Assembly (NCBI GenBank): GCA_035356615.1
Contig: DAOQSN010000030.1
Span: forward strand, 1 to 64,000
Length of the DNA: 64,000 nt
Reading direction: 5' to 3'
DNA from: JAKQDH01 sp029558835
GTDB taxonomy: Bacteria > Planctomycetota > Phycisphaerae > UBA1845
Position 1 is the first letter of the stretch, and every line of letters begins with the position of its first letter. The notes under the pieces are model-generated. The model did no database searches and had not been told where the DNA came from. It saw nothing but the letters and a program-made list of their open reading frames with translations. Shown here one piece after another: positions 34,407 to 42,582 of this stretch. The translations under genes and the position numbers were made by a program.

Positions 34407-35374
34407 GCAGCGCGGCGTCGAACGGGGCGGCCATCGCCGCAGAGGGGCTGACCCGCCGGTTTGGGGCGCTGCTGGCCGTCGATGACGTCAGCTTCGAGGT
34501 GCCGCGGGCGGCCATCTATGGCTTCCTGGGACCCAACGGGAGCGGCAAATCGACCGTGATCCGCATGCTCTGCGGTGTGCTCAGGCCCTCGGGCGGTTGC
34601 GGGCGGGTGCTGGGCTACGATGTCGCCCGCGAGGCGGAGGCCATCAAGCGCCGCATCGGCTACATGTCGCAGAAGTTCAGCTTGTACAGCGACTTGAGCG
34701 TCGAGGAGAACCTCGATTTCTACGGACGCATCTATGGCCTGCGCCGGGAACGGTTGGAGCAGCGCAAGGAGGCGGTTCTTGGTTTGGTGGATATGCGGGC
34801 GCATCTGGCGCAGCTTGCCGGCACGCTGTCGGGGGGCTGGAAGCAACGACTGGCGCTGGCGTGTGCGTTGATTCACGAGCCGGAAGTGCTGTTTCTCGAT
34901 GAACCGACGGCCGGCATCGACCCGGTCGCCCGGCGGGAACTGTGGGACCTGCTGTTTGAGCTTGCCGGTCGCGGGGTGACGCTGTTTGTCACGACGCATT
35001 ACATGGACGAGGCGGCCCGGTGTACGCACGTGGGGTACATCTACCTGGGGCGCTTAATCGTCGGTGGGCGGACGGAGGCGCTGCGGCAGTTGGAGCAGGT
35101 GACGCCCGCGGGGACGCGCCGGCTGGAGATGACCTGCCCGGAGTCGACTGCAGTGCTCGGTCGGCTCAAGAAGGTCCCCGGCGTGCGGGATGCGACGCTG
35201 TTCGGCGAGGCTTTGCATCTGCTCGTGGATGAGTCCCTGCGGGAGGCGGAACTCACCGCCGCCACGGGCCAGCCGGCGGCGCAAGTAGAGGTACGGCCGA
35301 TCGCCGCGACGCTGGAAGACGTCTTCGTGACGCTCAGTCGCCAGGAGGCCGCCCGGAAGCGGGGACGCAGCTAG
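34403..35374 (+). CDS. ABC transporter ATP-binding protein (YbhF-like, single domain)
   Basis: 323 residues. Walker A GPNGSGKST (43-51), signature LSGGWKQR (142-149, with Trp where Gln or Met is common), Walker B FLDEP (Asp166, Glu167) and switch His199 are present. The YMSQKFSLYSDLSVEENL segment and the LEDVFVTLSRQEA ending match YbhF-type exporters; this protein has one ATPase domain, while E. coli YbhF has two. Coupled to the upstream adaptor by ATGA overlap. Its permease lies 304 bases downstream, after a family A repeat. Confidence 0.93.
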   Translation: MSSAASNGAAIAAEGLTRRFGALLAVDDVSFEVPRAAIYGFLGPNGSGKSTVIRMLCGVLRPSGGCGRVLGYDVAREAEAIKRRIGYMSQKFSLYSDLSVEENLDFYGRIYGLRRERLEQRKEAVLGLVDMRAHLAQLAGTLSGGWKQRLALACALIHEPEVLFLDEPTAGIDPVARRELWDLLFELAGRGVTLFVTTHYMDEAARCTHVGYIYLGRLIVGGRTEALRQLEQVTPAGTRRLEMTCPESTAVLGRLKKVPGVRDATLFGEALHLLVDESLREAELTAATGQPAAQVEVRPIAATLEDVFVTLSRQEAARKRGRS

Positions 35375-35678
35375 TTTTCCGAACGCGACGGGCAGAGAGG
35401 GGTCAGGAGCCTTCTCTCCTGTTTGAGAAAGGCAAGAGCGGGGACGCGGCAGGATGCGACCAGGCAAGTGGGAAACTGGGCGGGTGGCATGCCCAAGCCG
35501 AGGGCGCCCCGGCGCGCCGGGAAGTTTGCAGGCGGTAGTGTTGGGCACGTAAGAAAGCATGGCGGCGCTGCGCTTGGCCATGCCACCGTGCCCACCCTGT
35601 CGGTTTCCGTATTGTGTGAAGCTGTTTGGTTTCCCGCGTGCTGCAAAAACTAGCTGCGTCCGCGTTGCGGAGACACCT
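35375..35678. other. Intra-operon gap with repeat A copy 4
   Basis: 304 bases between ATPase and permease genes. Besides the family A element it has an AGAGGGGTCAGGAG / CTTCTCTCCTG stretch loosely resembling family B at 35395-35420. Confidence 0.5.
35483..35587. repeat. Palindromic repeat family A, copy 4
   Basis: Left end GGTGGCATGCCCAAGC, right end GCGCTTGGCCATGCCACC preceded by CATGGCGGCGCT. Same place in the operon (between ATPase and permease) as copy 2 in the GldG-type operon. Confidence 0.8.
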
Positions 35679-36824
35679 GTGAACGGCTTCGTCGCCATCT
35701 TCAGGAAAGAGTTCGCCCACATCCGGCGGGAGCGGCTGACGCTGGTGTTTGCGTTCCTGGTCCCCGTGCTGCAACTGACCATCTTCGGATACGCGATCGA
35801 CATGACGATCGAGAAGATTCGGACGGTGGTGTTCAACCTGGACGGGCGGGCGGAGAGCCGCCTGGTGGTCGATGCCTTCGTCAACTCGCGCAAGTTCAAA
35901 GTGGTGGAGGAGGTGCACAGCCGCGACGCTTTCGACCACGCGATCATCGCCGGCCGGGCGCAGGTGGGCATCATTGTGCCGCCGGACTACACGGACCGTC
36001 TGCTGCGCAGCGAGCAGGCGACCGTGCAGGTGCTCATCGACGGGAGCGATTCACAGGTGGCCACCACGGCTCTGAACAGCGCTGCGCTGCTCGGGTGGAA
36101 CCAGTCGGTGACGAAGGCCCGCGGCTTCGCGGAGGCGATGCAGGTGGCCGTGGCGCGCGACCCGGCCGGGCGGATTGTGATGCCGGTCGAGGTGCGGCCG
36201 CGTCTGCTCTTCAACCCGAATCTGGAAAGCGCGCACTTCTTTGTGCCGGCGCTGATCGGGATCATCATGCAGCTTGTGACGCTGTTTCTGACGTCCTTTG
36301 CCGTGGTGCGCGAGCGCGAGCTGGGCACGCTGGAGCAGCTTTTCGTCACGCCGGTGGGGCGGGCGGCGCTGCTGCTGGGCAAGCTGATTCCGTATGCGCT
36401 CATCGGGTTTCTGGAGACGCTGATCGTCCTGGCCGTGATGGTGTTTATCTTCCGAGTGCCCATCAGCGGCAGCCTGGTCCTGCTGTTGGCGCTCGCGGTG
36501 CTGTTTCTGTTCACGGCCTTGGGGCTGGGGCTGCTGGTCTCAACGCTGGCCAAGACGCAATTGCAGGCGATTCAGTTCGCGTTCATGATCATGCTGCCGT
36601 CGATTCTGCTGTCGGGCTTCGTGTTTCCGCGGGAGTCGATGCCGGCGCCGATCTACTGGCTCACGTTTGCGATCCCGGTAACGTATTTCCTGGAGATTCT
36701 GCGGGGCATCATCCTGCGTTCGGCCGGCCTATCTGACCTGCTGCCGCAGGTCATCGGCCTGATCACCTGCTGCGTGGTCATCCTCACGCTGAGCATCGCG
36801 CGGTTCCGGAAGCAGCTTGATTAA
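35679..36824 (+). CDS. ABC-2 type permease (YbhS/YbhR-like)
   Basis: 381 residues. A first helix follows FRKEFAHIRRERLTLVFAFLVPVLQLTIFGYAID. A large extracytoplasmic loop (about 45-185) comes next, then five C-terminal helices with VVRERELGTLEQLFVTPVGRAALLLGKLIPYALIG and the LPSILLSGFVFPRESMP motif typical of YbhS/YbhR and other ABC-2 drug/hemin-type permeases. GTG 35679 is chosen because GGAG lies six bases upstream and the protein then begins just before the conserved RKE. The longer frame is translated through the repeat. Probably a homodimer with the ATPase and the HlyD-like adaptor. Confidence 0.92.
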   Translation: MNGFVAIFRKEFAHIRRERLTLVFAFLVPVLQLTIFGYAIDMTIEKIRTVVFNLDGRAESRLVVDAFVNSRKFKVVEEVHSRDAFDHAIIAGRAQVGIIVPPDYTDRLLRSEQATVQVLIDGSDSQVATTALNSAALLGWNQSVTKARGFAEAMQVAVARDPAGRIVMPVEVRPRLLFNPNLESAHFFVPALIGIIMQLVTLFLTSFAVVRERELGTLEQLFVTPVGRAALLLGKLIPYALIGFLETLIVLAVMVFIFRVPISGSLVLLLALAVLFLFTALGLGLLVSTLAKTQLQAIQFAFMIMLPSILLSGFVFPRESMPAPIYWLTFAIPVTYFLEILRGIILRSAGLSDLLPQVIGLITCCVVILTLSIARFRKQLD

Positions 36825-36924
36825 TGGCTGTGCCCTAAAAGCCCAGTAGCCGCGGCGTTCCTCTCACTCTTCTCACGTCTCTCGCCCGTTGCCCACGGGG
36901 GCCACGCTACACGCCCGGCAGAAG

Positions 36925-37896
36925 TCACCCTAACACGTCTGCCACGCCCGTCGGTGGCGACGCCTTTTGCTGCTGCTCGACGCAGAACTCTTGCAGTTCC
37001 TTTTGGAGCGCATTGATCTGTGGATCTGAATGTCCGTCCCGGGCGTTCAGCTCATCCATTAGGTTGAACGCCATCTGCCATCGCCGCTTCTCGGCCTGGG
37101 CGCAGCCGCGAACAAGCAGTACTACCGCAAGCGTGCCCGGGGGGAAGTACACCCATTCCCGGGCCGCATCCGTACTCAGGAACGCCAGCGCCCACGCGAC
37201 CAGCAAGTATGCGCAGGCACCCACCACGCCCGCGCCTCGCTTGTGTTTGTAGGCCCACAGCCAGATACCGAGCCGCTTGATGTCACCCCAGCGAGTCAAG
37301 ACGACCCAGAGGAGCACAACACCGATCACCTCCAACGCAACGTACAGAAGGAACCCGATCGCCCCGCCGGTGTAGCGTGCCAGCGCGAACCGCAGGCAAT
37401 GGCCAAGAGAGGCACCCGCGAACGCTGCTGCGGGGAACGCAGAGTAAAGGCACATATGGCTCAGAGCCTGGAAGCGGTGCGCGTGGAAGAACATAGTCTG
37501 CTGGTGCTCTCGGTGCCCATATGCCAAGTAATTCCACATGCAGTTATGCAAGGCACCAGAGAAGTAGGCGGTTGGGCTACCCCAGACCGGCCAGAGCCAT
37601 TTCCTCTTGTCGATCGCCGCCTTTTCGAACGCTATCTGGCGGCTGATCGTGTAATACTCGCGCAAGGGTATGACCACCATCTCGTAGAGTATGCCAATGG
37701 CGTACGCCGCGCCGAGCAGCACGACAGGAAGGACCACGGTTCGCCACCCGTCCTTCTCGCTTCCGGTGCCAAACACGAGATCGCTCATGCCGTCAGGAAG
37801 TCCCAATCCGATGTAACTCAATACGGCGAGCGTGAGCGCACCTGGAATGATGTGAGAGATGATCGTAAACCAGAAGAACGGAAACTGACTTGCCAT
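36925..37896 (-). CDS. Multi-pass membrane protein of unknown function
   Basis: 323 residues with six or so membrane helices: about 10-28, 52-75, a re-entrant stretch near 120-130, 165-185, 190-215, 240-285. The soluble C-terminal part (about 290-323) is Glu/Gln-rich and may be helical. It begins MASQFPFFWFTIISHIIPG; ATG 37896 is supported by AGGAG eight bases upstream. No family recognised. Base composition is a little less GC-biased than its neighbours, and it lies beside the decayed PIN locus and a repeat cluster, so it may belong to an acquired island. Confidence 0.7.
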   Translation of the reverse strand: MASQFPFFWFTIISHIIPGALTLAVLSYIGLGLPDGMSDLVFGTGSEKDGWRTVVLPVVLLGAAYAIGILYEMVVIPLREYYTISRQIAFEKAAIDKRKWLWPVWGSPTAYFSGALHNCMWNYLAYGHREHQQTMFFHAHRFQALSHMCLYSAFPAAAFAGASLGHCLRFALARYTGGAIGFLLYVALEVIGVVLLWVVLTRWGDIKRLGIWLWAYKHKRGAGVVGACAYLLVAWALAFLSTDAAREWVYFPPGTLAVVLLVRGCAQAEKRRWQMAFNLMDELNARDGHSDPQINALQKELQEFCVEQQQKASPPTGVADVLG

Positions 37897-38100
37897 GTCC
37901 TCGTCTCCTGTTCTGGTCGCCGAAGCCATCCGGTACTCCCTGATCGTTGGGCTCGGCGCTCTGCGGGCCCTGGTCACCGGTGGTGGTACCCAAGCGTACC
38001 CGGAAGTGCACCGTCCTGCAAGTGTCCGGCGTGTCAAGCGTCGGCGGGTACAGCATGCCCGGAGGGGCCGCTCGGAGCGTCGACTGGGGCGGCTGCCGAT

Positions 38101-38283
38101 TCAAGTCGAACGTGGACGCGTCCGATCGGCGCTGCCCGAGCGCAGTTCCTCGCGGCGGCGTCTGAGTGCCGCGTCCGCCCGACGGTAGAACTGGAGGCGC
38201 TGCTCGATCGACATGCCTCTCAGCACCTGCGCACGGCGTTGCTGCGCTTCGTCTTTCATCTTCACGCAGTCGAACTTCTTCAT
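38101..38283 (-). CDS. Small antitoxin-like protein (PIN-toxin partner type)
   Basis: 60 residues from ATG 38283. The start KKFDCVKMKDEAQQRRAQVL followed by GMSIEQRLQFYRRADAAL matches a recurrent family of small proteins (FDCV-MK...Q..., then G-S-EE--- ) that I associate with adjacent PIN-domain genes, where they would be antitoxins. This association is from memory of the family and not from a search. Immediately upstream on the same strand is a 21-codon PIN start fragment. If the toxin is gone, this gene is an orphan antitoxin. Confidence 0.55.
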   Translation of the reverse strand: MKKFDCVKMKDEAQQRRAQVLRGMSIEQRLQFYRRADAALRRRREELRSGSADRTRPRST

Positions 38284-38288
38284 CGTCT

Positions 38289-38354
38289 TCAAGTCGCTGC
38301 GGCGAATTCGTCGTCAAACGCCCCGCCGAGAACAGATGCATCAACATAGGTCAA
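38289..38354 (-). pseudogene. N-terminal remnant of a PIN-domain toxin
   Basis: TTG 38354 to TGA 38289 encodes 21 residues, TYVDASVLGGAFDDEFAAAT after the start. This is the first strand and acidic loop of PIN toxins (usually Y-DTSV-GG-FDEEF), with the first catalytic Asp present. The remaining 110 or so residues are missing. The stop lies five bases before the antitoxin-like ATG. Confidence 0.5.
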
Positions 38355-38764
38355 TCGAGCGTTGCCGGTTTGTGTCATAACGTTCTCGTTCCAGCCCGTT
38401 CTCGCCTCCGCCACCCCCATGCCTACCCCTCCCCCGCGGGGAGAGGAGTGCACGCGCCGCCCGTGCGGCCCTGGAAGGGCCGAAGTCAGTAGCCAGGGGT
38501 GTCAACCCCTGGTTCCAGCCGGCCCCACGTTCTCTCTTCAGCCCCAGCGGGGCGACGGGCGTGCGTTCCGCTGCGTAGCCATCTGCCGCCCCGCTGGGGC
38601 TGAATGGTGTTTGAGGGTCGCCGGGTCCAGGGGCTCGCACCCGTGGCTACACCCTTTCGCCCCTCCGGGGCTCACGGCGCCGCTTGGTTCGACGGTCGCT
38701 TGCCTGCATGATAAGGGTGGAACCTCGAAACGCACTTCGCCCCTGACCCCAGTCCAACAGCGGG
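38355..38764. other. Repeat cluster without a gene
   Basis: Contains a partial family B unit at about 38421-38447 (CCCTCCCCCGCGGGGAGAGG), short inverted pairs CAGGGGTGTCAACCCCTG (38493-38510) and GGCCCTGGAAGGGCC (38466-38480), and a separated exact inverted repeat (next entry). No open frame looks coding. Confidence 0.55.
38539..38602. repeat. Exact 16-base inverted repeat
   Basis: CAGCCCCAGCGGGGCG (38539-38554) and its exact reverse complement CGCCCCGCTGGGGCTG (38587-38602), 32 bases apart. A similar CCCCTCCGGGGCTC unit follows near 38661. Confidence 0.7.
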
Positions 38765-39145
38765 TCAGTTGGCGGCGCGAGCGTGCCCGGCCAACGCCTT
38801 GGCCGCGATATCACGGCGGTAGTGTGCATTCTGGAAGCGAATCATCCGCACGGCCTCGTAGGCACGCCGCTGGGCCGCGGCCAGGTCGTCGCCGAGTGCC
38901 GTGACGCCGAGCACGCGCCCCCCGGCCGTCACCGTCATGTGCTCGACCTCCCGGGTGCCCGCGTGGAACACGCACACGTCCGGCATTTGCTCAGCGCGTT
39001 CGAGTCCCTCAATAACGTGCCCCGTCTCGTACTTCCCCGGATACCCGCCGGCGGCCATCACGACGCACACGGCGGGTCGCGGGTCCCAGTCGATCTGCAC
39101 CTCCTCCAGTCGGTCATCCACAACCGCGGCGAGCAGCTCTGGCGC
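38765..39145 (-). pseudogene. purD: 3' fragment of purD (phosphoribosylamine-glycine ligase)
   Basis: The last 126 residues of this frame match the PurD C-terminal domain: LLAAVVDDRLEEVQIDW, then AVCVVMAAGGYPGKYETGHVI, VFHAGT, TAGGRVLGVTALGDDL, and YRRDIAAKAL. PurD is normally about 420 residues. The ATP-grasp region that should precede LLAAV is absent. Upstream of 39145 the sequence has no PurD-like codons in any minus-strand frame. The fragment could be left over from a rearrangement; a complete purD should exist elsewhere, or the step is lost. Confidence 0.75.
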
Positions 39146-39483
39146 GCCTCCGCGTCCGGGGTCACAACGGCCAGCGGTGTCGAGGTGCTCACCGTCAGAG
39201 AAAGTGAACCCGCCTGCTGCGCCACCCAGGGGCGCCTCGCAAGCAGCCGCCGGGCCGTGCCCGCCCAGCACGGGGTCTGGGATGCCCCCGTCTCGCCCCC
39301 CGGCGGGGCTGACCGACGCTGCTGTACGCATTGCTCGCCCAGTCTCCCTCCGGTTCACACCCGGCTCGTACGCCCGAGCAGACTCCCGGTGCGACCCCAG
39401 CTTGGCACCGAGTATGCCAGCGGTCTTCCGGACTCTCGTGATTGTAGTATAGGTTGATATATTGCGGTGTATAAGGAACTAAA
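39146..39483. other. Gap between purD fragment and ALDH gene
   Basis: No gene. The last 55 bases (39430-39483) are AT-rich, with TAGTAT, TATATT and GTATAAGG tracts. They probably contain the promoter of the dehydrogenase gene, but no clear -35/-10 pair could be fixed. Confidence 0.4.
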
Positions 39484-41007
39484 ATGCAAGCCATTCTGCG
39501 TAAGCTCGGCATCGAGGCGGTCAATCCTGGTGGGTTCGGGGGCGAATGGATCGGCAGCGGCGACAAGCTCACGTCGGTCTCCCCCATCGATGGCAAGCCC
39601 CTGGCGGAGGTGAAGCAGGTCACCGAGGCCGAGTACGAGCGCATCGCGGCCCGCGCCCATGAGGCGTTCCTGAAGTGGCGAAGCGTCCCCGCGCCGGTGC
39701 GGGGTGAGACCGTCCGCCGCCTGGGCAACGCCCTCCGCGAGGTCAAGGCGGACCTCGGGGCGCTCGTCACCCTCGAAATGGGCAAGATCCTCGTCGAGGG
39801 CGAGGGCGAGGTTCAGGAGATGATCGACATCTGCGACTTTGCCACCGGCCTGTCGCGCCAGCTATATGGCCTGACGATTCAATCCGAGCGGCCGGGGCAC
39901 CGCATGTTCGAGCAGTGGCACCCGCTGGGCGTCGTGGGGGTCATCTCGGCCTTCAACTTCCCGGTCGCGGTGTGGTCGTGGAACAGCGCCCTGGCGGCCG
40001 TCTGCGGCGACGCCACCTTGTGGAAACCGTCCTCCCTCACGCCGCTGACCGCCATCGCCTGCACGAAGATCGCCGAGCGCGTCTGCCGCGACACCGGGGC
40101 GGACCCGGCCATCTTCAGCCTAGCGATCGGTCGAGGCAGCACGATCGGTGAGCGCCTGCTGCACGATCGGCGCCTGCCGCTGATCTCGGCCACCGGAAGC
40201 TGCGCGATGGGCTACCGCGTCGGAGCGATCGTCGGCGAGCGTCTGGGACGCACCATCCTTGAGCTGGGCGGCAACAATGCCATCATCGTGACACCGGACG
40301 CGGACCTGAAGCTGGCGATACCGGCCATCCTGTTCGGCGCGGTGGGCACCGCTGGGCAGCGCTGCACGAGCACGCGCCGCATCCTGGTGCACGAGTCGGT
40401 GCGGGAGCAGCTTGTCCAGAAGCTGGTGTCGGCCTACAAGCAGGTGCGCATCGGCAATCCGATGGAGAAGAGCACCTTGATGGGCCCGCTGGTCGAGCCC
40501 AAGGCCGTCGAGGACATGATGAAGGCCGTTGTCCGTGTCAAGGAGGAGGGCGGCAAGGTCCTCTGCGGCGGCGAGAAGCTCAGCGGCGACAAGTACCCCG
40601 GCGGCTGCTACGTCACTCCGTGCATCGCCGAGGCCCGCAACGACTTCCGCATCGTGCAGGAGGAGACGTTCGCGCCGATCCTGTACATCATCTCCTACAA
40701 GACGTTCGAGGAAGCGCTCGCCCTGCACAACGGCGTCCCGCAGGGACTCAGCTCCGCGGTATTCACGCGGAACCTGCTCGAGGCGGAGGAGTTCCTCTCC
40801 TGCCGCGGCAGCGATTGCGGCATCGCCAACGTCAACATCGGCACCAGCGGCGCCGAGATCGGCGGCGCCTTCGGCGGTGAGAAGGAGACCGGCGGCGGGC
40901 GCGAGTCCGGCTCCGACTCCTGGAAGACCTACATGCGCCGCCAGACCAACACCGTCAACTACAGCACCGCCCTGCCCCTGGCCCAGGGCATCAAGTTCGA
41001 GCTGTAG
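39484..41007 (+). CDS. Aldehyde dehydrogenase, ALDH7 type (aminoadipate-semialdehyde-like)
   Basis: 507 residues. The catalytic residues are Asn158 (FNFP), Lys181 (WKPSS), Glu260 (ELGGNN) and the nucleophile Cys294 (GQRCTSTRR). ELGGNNAIIV, the QRCTSTRR context and the C-terminal GAEIGGAFGGEKETGGGRESGSDSW match ALDH7/antiquitin, which oxidises alpha-aminoadipic semialdehyde/piperideine-6-carboxylate in lysine breakdown. The lysine catabolic genes are not nearby, so the substrate is an inference. AAGGA lies six bases before ATG 39484. Complete and apparently active. Confidence 0.92.
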   Translation: MQAILRKLGIEAVNPGGFGGEWIGSGDKLTSVSPIDGKPLAEVKQVTEAEYERIAARAHEAFLKWRSVPAPVRGETVRRLGNALREVKADLGALVTLEMGKILVEGEGEVQEMIDICDFATGLSRQLYGLTIQSERPGHRMFEQWHPLGVVGVISAFNFPVAVWSWNSALAAVCGDATLWKPSSLTPLTAIACTKIAERVCRDTGADPAIFSLAIGRGSTIGERLLHDRRLPLISATGSCAMGYRVGAIVGERLGRTILELGGNNAIIVTPDADLKLAIPAILFGAVGTAGQRCTSTRRILVHESVREQLVQKLVSAYKQVRIGNPMEKSTLMGPLVEPKAVEDMMKAVVRVKEEGGKVLCGGEKLSGDKYPGGCYVTPCIAEARNDFRIVQEETFAPILYIISYKTFEEALALHNGVPQGLSSAVFTRNLLEAEEFLSCRGSDCGIANVNIGTSGAEIGGAFGGEKETGGGRESGSDSWKTYMRRQTNTVNYSTALPLAQGIKFEL

Positions 41008-41073
41008 GCGCACCGGAGACGGAGCGGACCCGGACCGGGGTGGACGCGGACTGGGGCAAACGCGCGGCAGGTG

Positions 41074-41113
41074 ACCCCCCTCCCTTCGAGGGAGAGGGGC
41101 GGGGGTGAGGGTC
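41074..41113. repeat. Repeat family B, intergenic copy
   Basis: CCCCCCTCCCTTCGAGGGAG, then AGGGGCGGGGGTGAGGGT. Between the ALDH and permease genes; can form a hairpin after the ALDH stop. Confidence 0.65.
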
Positions 41114-41242
41114 GAGGACACACGCGGCCGCAGACCTCGCGCAAGAGAGGCAAACCGCGCAGGCTCACCCAGCCCGAGCGGGCGGCGTCCGCGTTCCTAC
41201 AACTTCGCGCAGTCGGGCGCGGGCGCGGCGGGGGAGCGCCGG

Positions 41243-41248
41243 TATAAT
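41243..41248 (+). promoter_or_regulatory. TATAAT box upstream of the MacB-like permease
   Basis: A perfect TATAAT 48 bases before ATG 41296 in a very GC-rich context. There is no acceptable -35 at 16-18 bases, so it may need an activator or be chance. Confidence 0.35.
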
Positions 41249-41295
41249 CGCGGGGGCTCGGGGAGCGCGGCAGCTCCCCCGGACGGACCGCGACC

Positions 41296-42582
41296 ATGAA
41301 GCTGTTCAGCCTGGAGACCTTCCGGCTTGGCTTGCGCAACCTGTTCCTGCACAAGCTGCGCTCGCTGCTCACGTCGCTGGGGATCATCTTCGGGGTCTCG
41401 GCCGTCATCTGCATGCTGTCCATCAGCGAGGGCGCCTCGGCCGACGAGCTGCGCATGATCCAGCTTCTGGGCACCCAGAACATCATCGTCAACTCGGTGA
41501 AGCCCCAACAGTCGAGCCAGGTGAGCCAGGGCTCCACCAACCTCGCCCAATACGGCATTGTCCAGGCCGACATCGACCTGTTGCGAGCGACGGTGCCCGG
41601 CATCCGGGAACTCGTCCCCCTCAAACTCGTCTCCTACGAGGCTTCCCGCGGTCAGAACCGCATGGACGCCAACGTCCTGGGGACCACCAACGGGTTCTTC
41701 GACGTCGTCAACGTCACGATCGCGCGGGGCCGCCCGCTCTCGGCCGTGGACGAACGCAACCGCGCCTGGGTCTGCGTCATCGGCAGCGAGGTGCGGCGCG
41801 AGTTGTTTCCGTTTGAAGACCCGATCGGGCAAACGCTGCTGGTCAGCCGGCTGCCCGCCTCCATCCCCTTCACGGTGGTGGGGGTGCTGGAGAGTGTGAC
41901 GACGGCCGGGGCGCCGGCGCGGGGGGTCCAGGAGCGGAACCTCAACCGCGAGGTGTTCATCCCCCTGGCGGCCGCCCAATCCGCCTTCGGTGACCTCATC
42001 GTCCGCCGGCAGGCCGGCGCCCGCGAGATCACCAAGATCCAGTACACGGGCATCTACGCGGCCGTCGATGAGCTGGACCATGTTCTTCCCGTGTCGGAGA
42101 TGGTGAGGCGGGTTTTTGAACGGGGGCACCCGGAGCTCGACTACGACATCCGCGTCCCCCTACGCGCCCTCCAGGTGGCCCAGCAGAAGAAGCGCAACAG
42201 CCAGTACATGCTCGGCTCGATCGCCAGCGTATCGCTGCTGGTGGGCGGCATCGGCATCATGAACATCATGCTGGCCAGCGTTACCGAGCGGACACGAGAG
42301 ATCGGCATCCGCCGCGCCTTGGGCGCGCGTCAGCGTCACATCACCGTGCAGTTTCTCGTGGAGACCGTGGTGCTGACCTGCATCGGCGGGTGCGTGGGCG
42401 TCGTGTTTGGGGTGGGCGGCGCGTACGTGGTCAACCACTTGGCGAACTGGCCCACGAGCGTCCAGCCGTGGGCCATCGCGGTGAGTTTCGGCCTGTCCGT
42501 ACTGGTGGGGATGTGCGCCGGCCTCTATCCCGCCCGGGCTGCAGCGCGACTCGATCCGATTGAAGCCCTGCGGTATGAATAG
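41296..42582 (+). CDS. MacB/FtsX-type ABC transporter permease
   Basis: 428 residues. One N-terminal helix (LRSLLTSLGIIFGVSAVICMLSI), a MacB-type periplasmic domain (about 50-280), and three C-terminal helices in an FtsX domain with SVSLLVGGIGIMNIMLASVTERTREIGIRRALGAR and the PARAAARLDPIEALRYE ending of MacB-type permeases. These act as mechanotransmission ABC proteins with a LolD/MacB-type ATPase and usually an HlyD-like adaptor. Neither is encoded next to it, so partners must lie elsewhere. Confidence 0.92.
   Translation: MKLFSLETFRLGLRNLFLHKLRSLLTSLGIIFGVSAVICMLSISEGASADELRMIQLLGTQNIIVNSVKPQQSSQVSQGSTNLAQYGIVQADIDLLRATVPGIRELVPLKLVSYEASRGQNRMDANVLGTTNGFFDVVNVTIARGRPLSAVDERNRAWVCVIGSEVRRELFPFEDPIGQTLLVSRLPASIPFTVVGVLESVTTAGAPARGVQERNLNREVFIPLAAAQSAFGDLIVRRQAGAREITKIQYTGIYAAVDELDHVLPVSEMVRRVFERGHPELDYDIRVPLRALQVAQQKKRNSQYMLGSIASVSLLVGGIGIMNIMLASVTERTREIGIRRALGARQRHITVQFLVETVVLTCIGGCVGVVFGVGGAYVVNHLANWPTSVQPWAIAVSFGLSVLVGMCAGLYPARAAARLDPIEALRYE

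Noticed and set aside
35559..35678. A 40-residue N-terminal extension of the ABC permease (starting MAALRLAMPP)
   Set aside because: The extension is translated repeat A; GTG 35679 has a proper ribosome-binding site and fits the family start.
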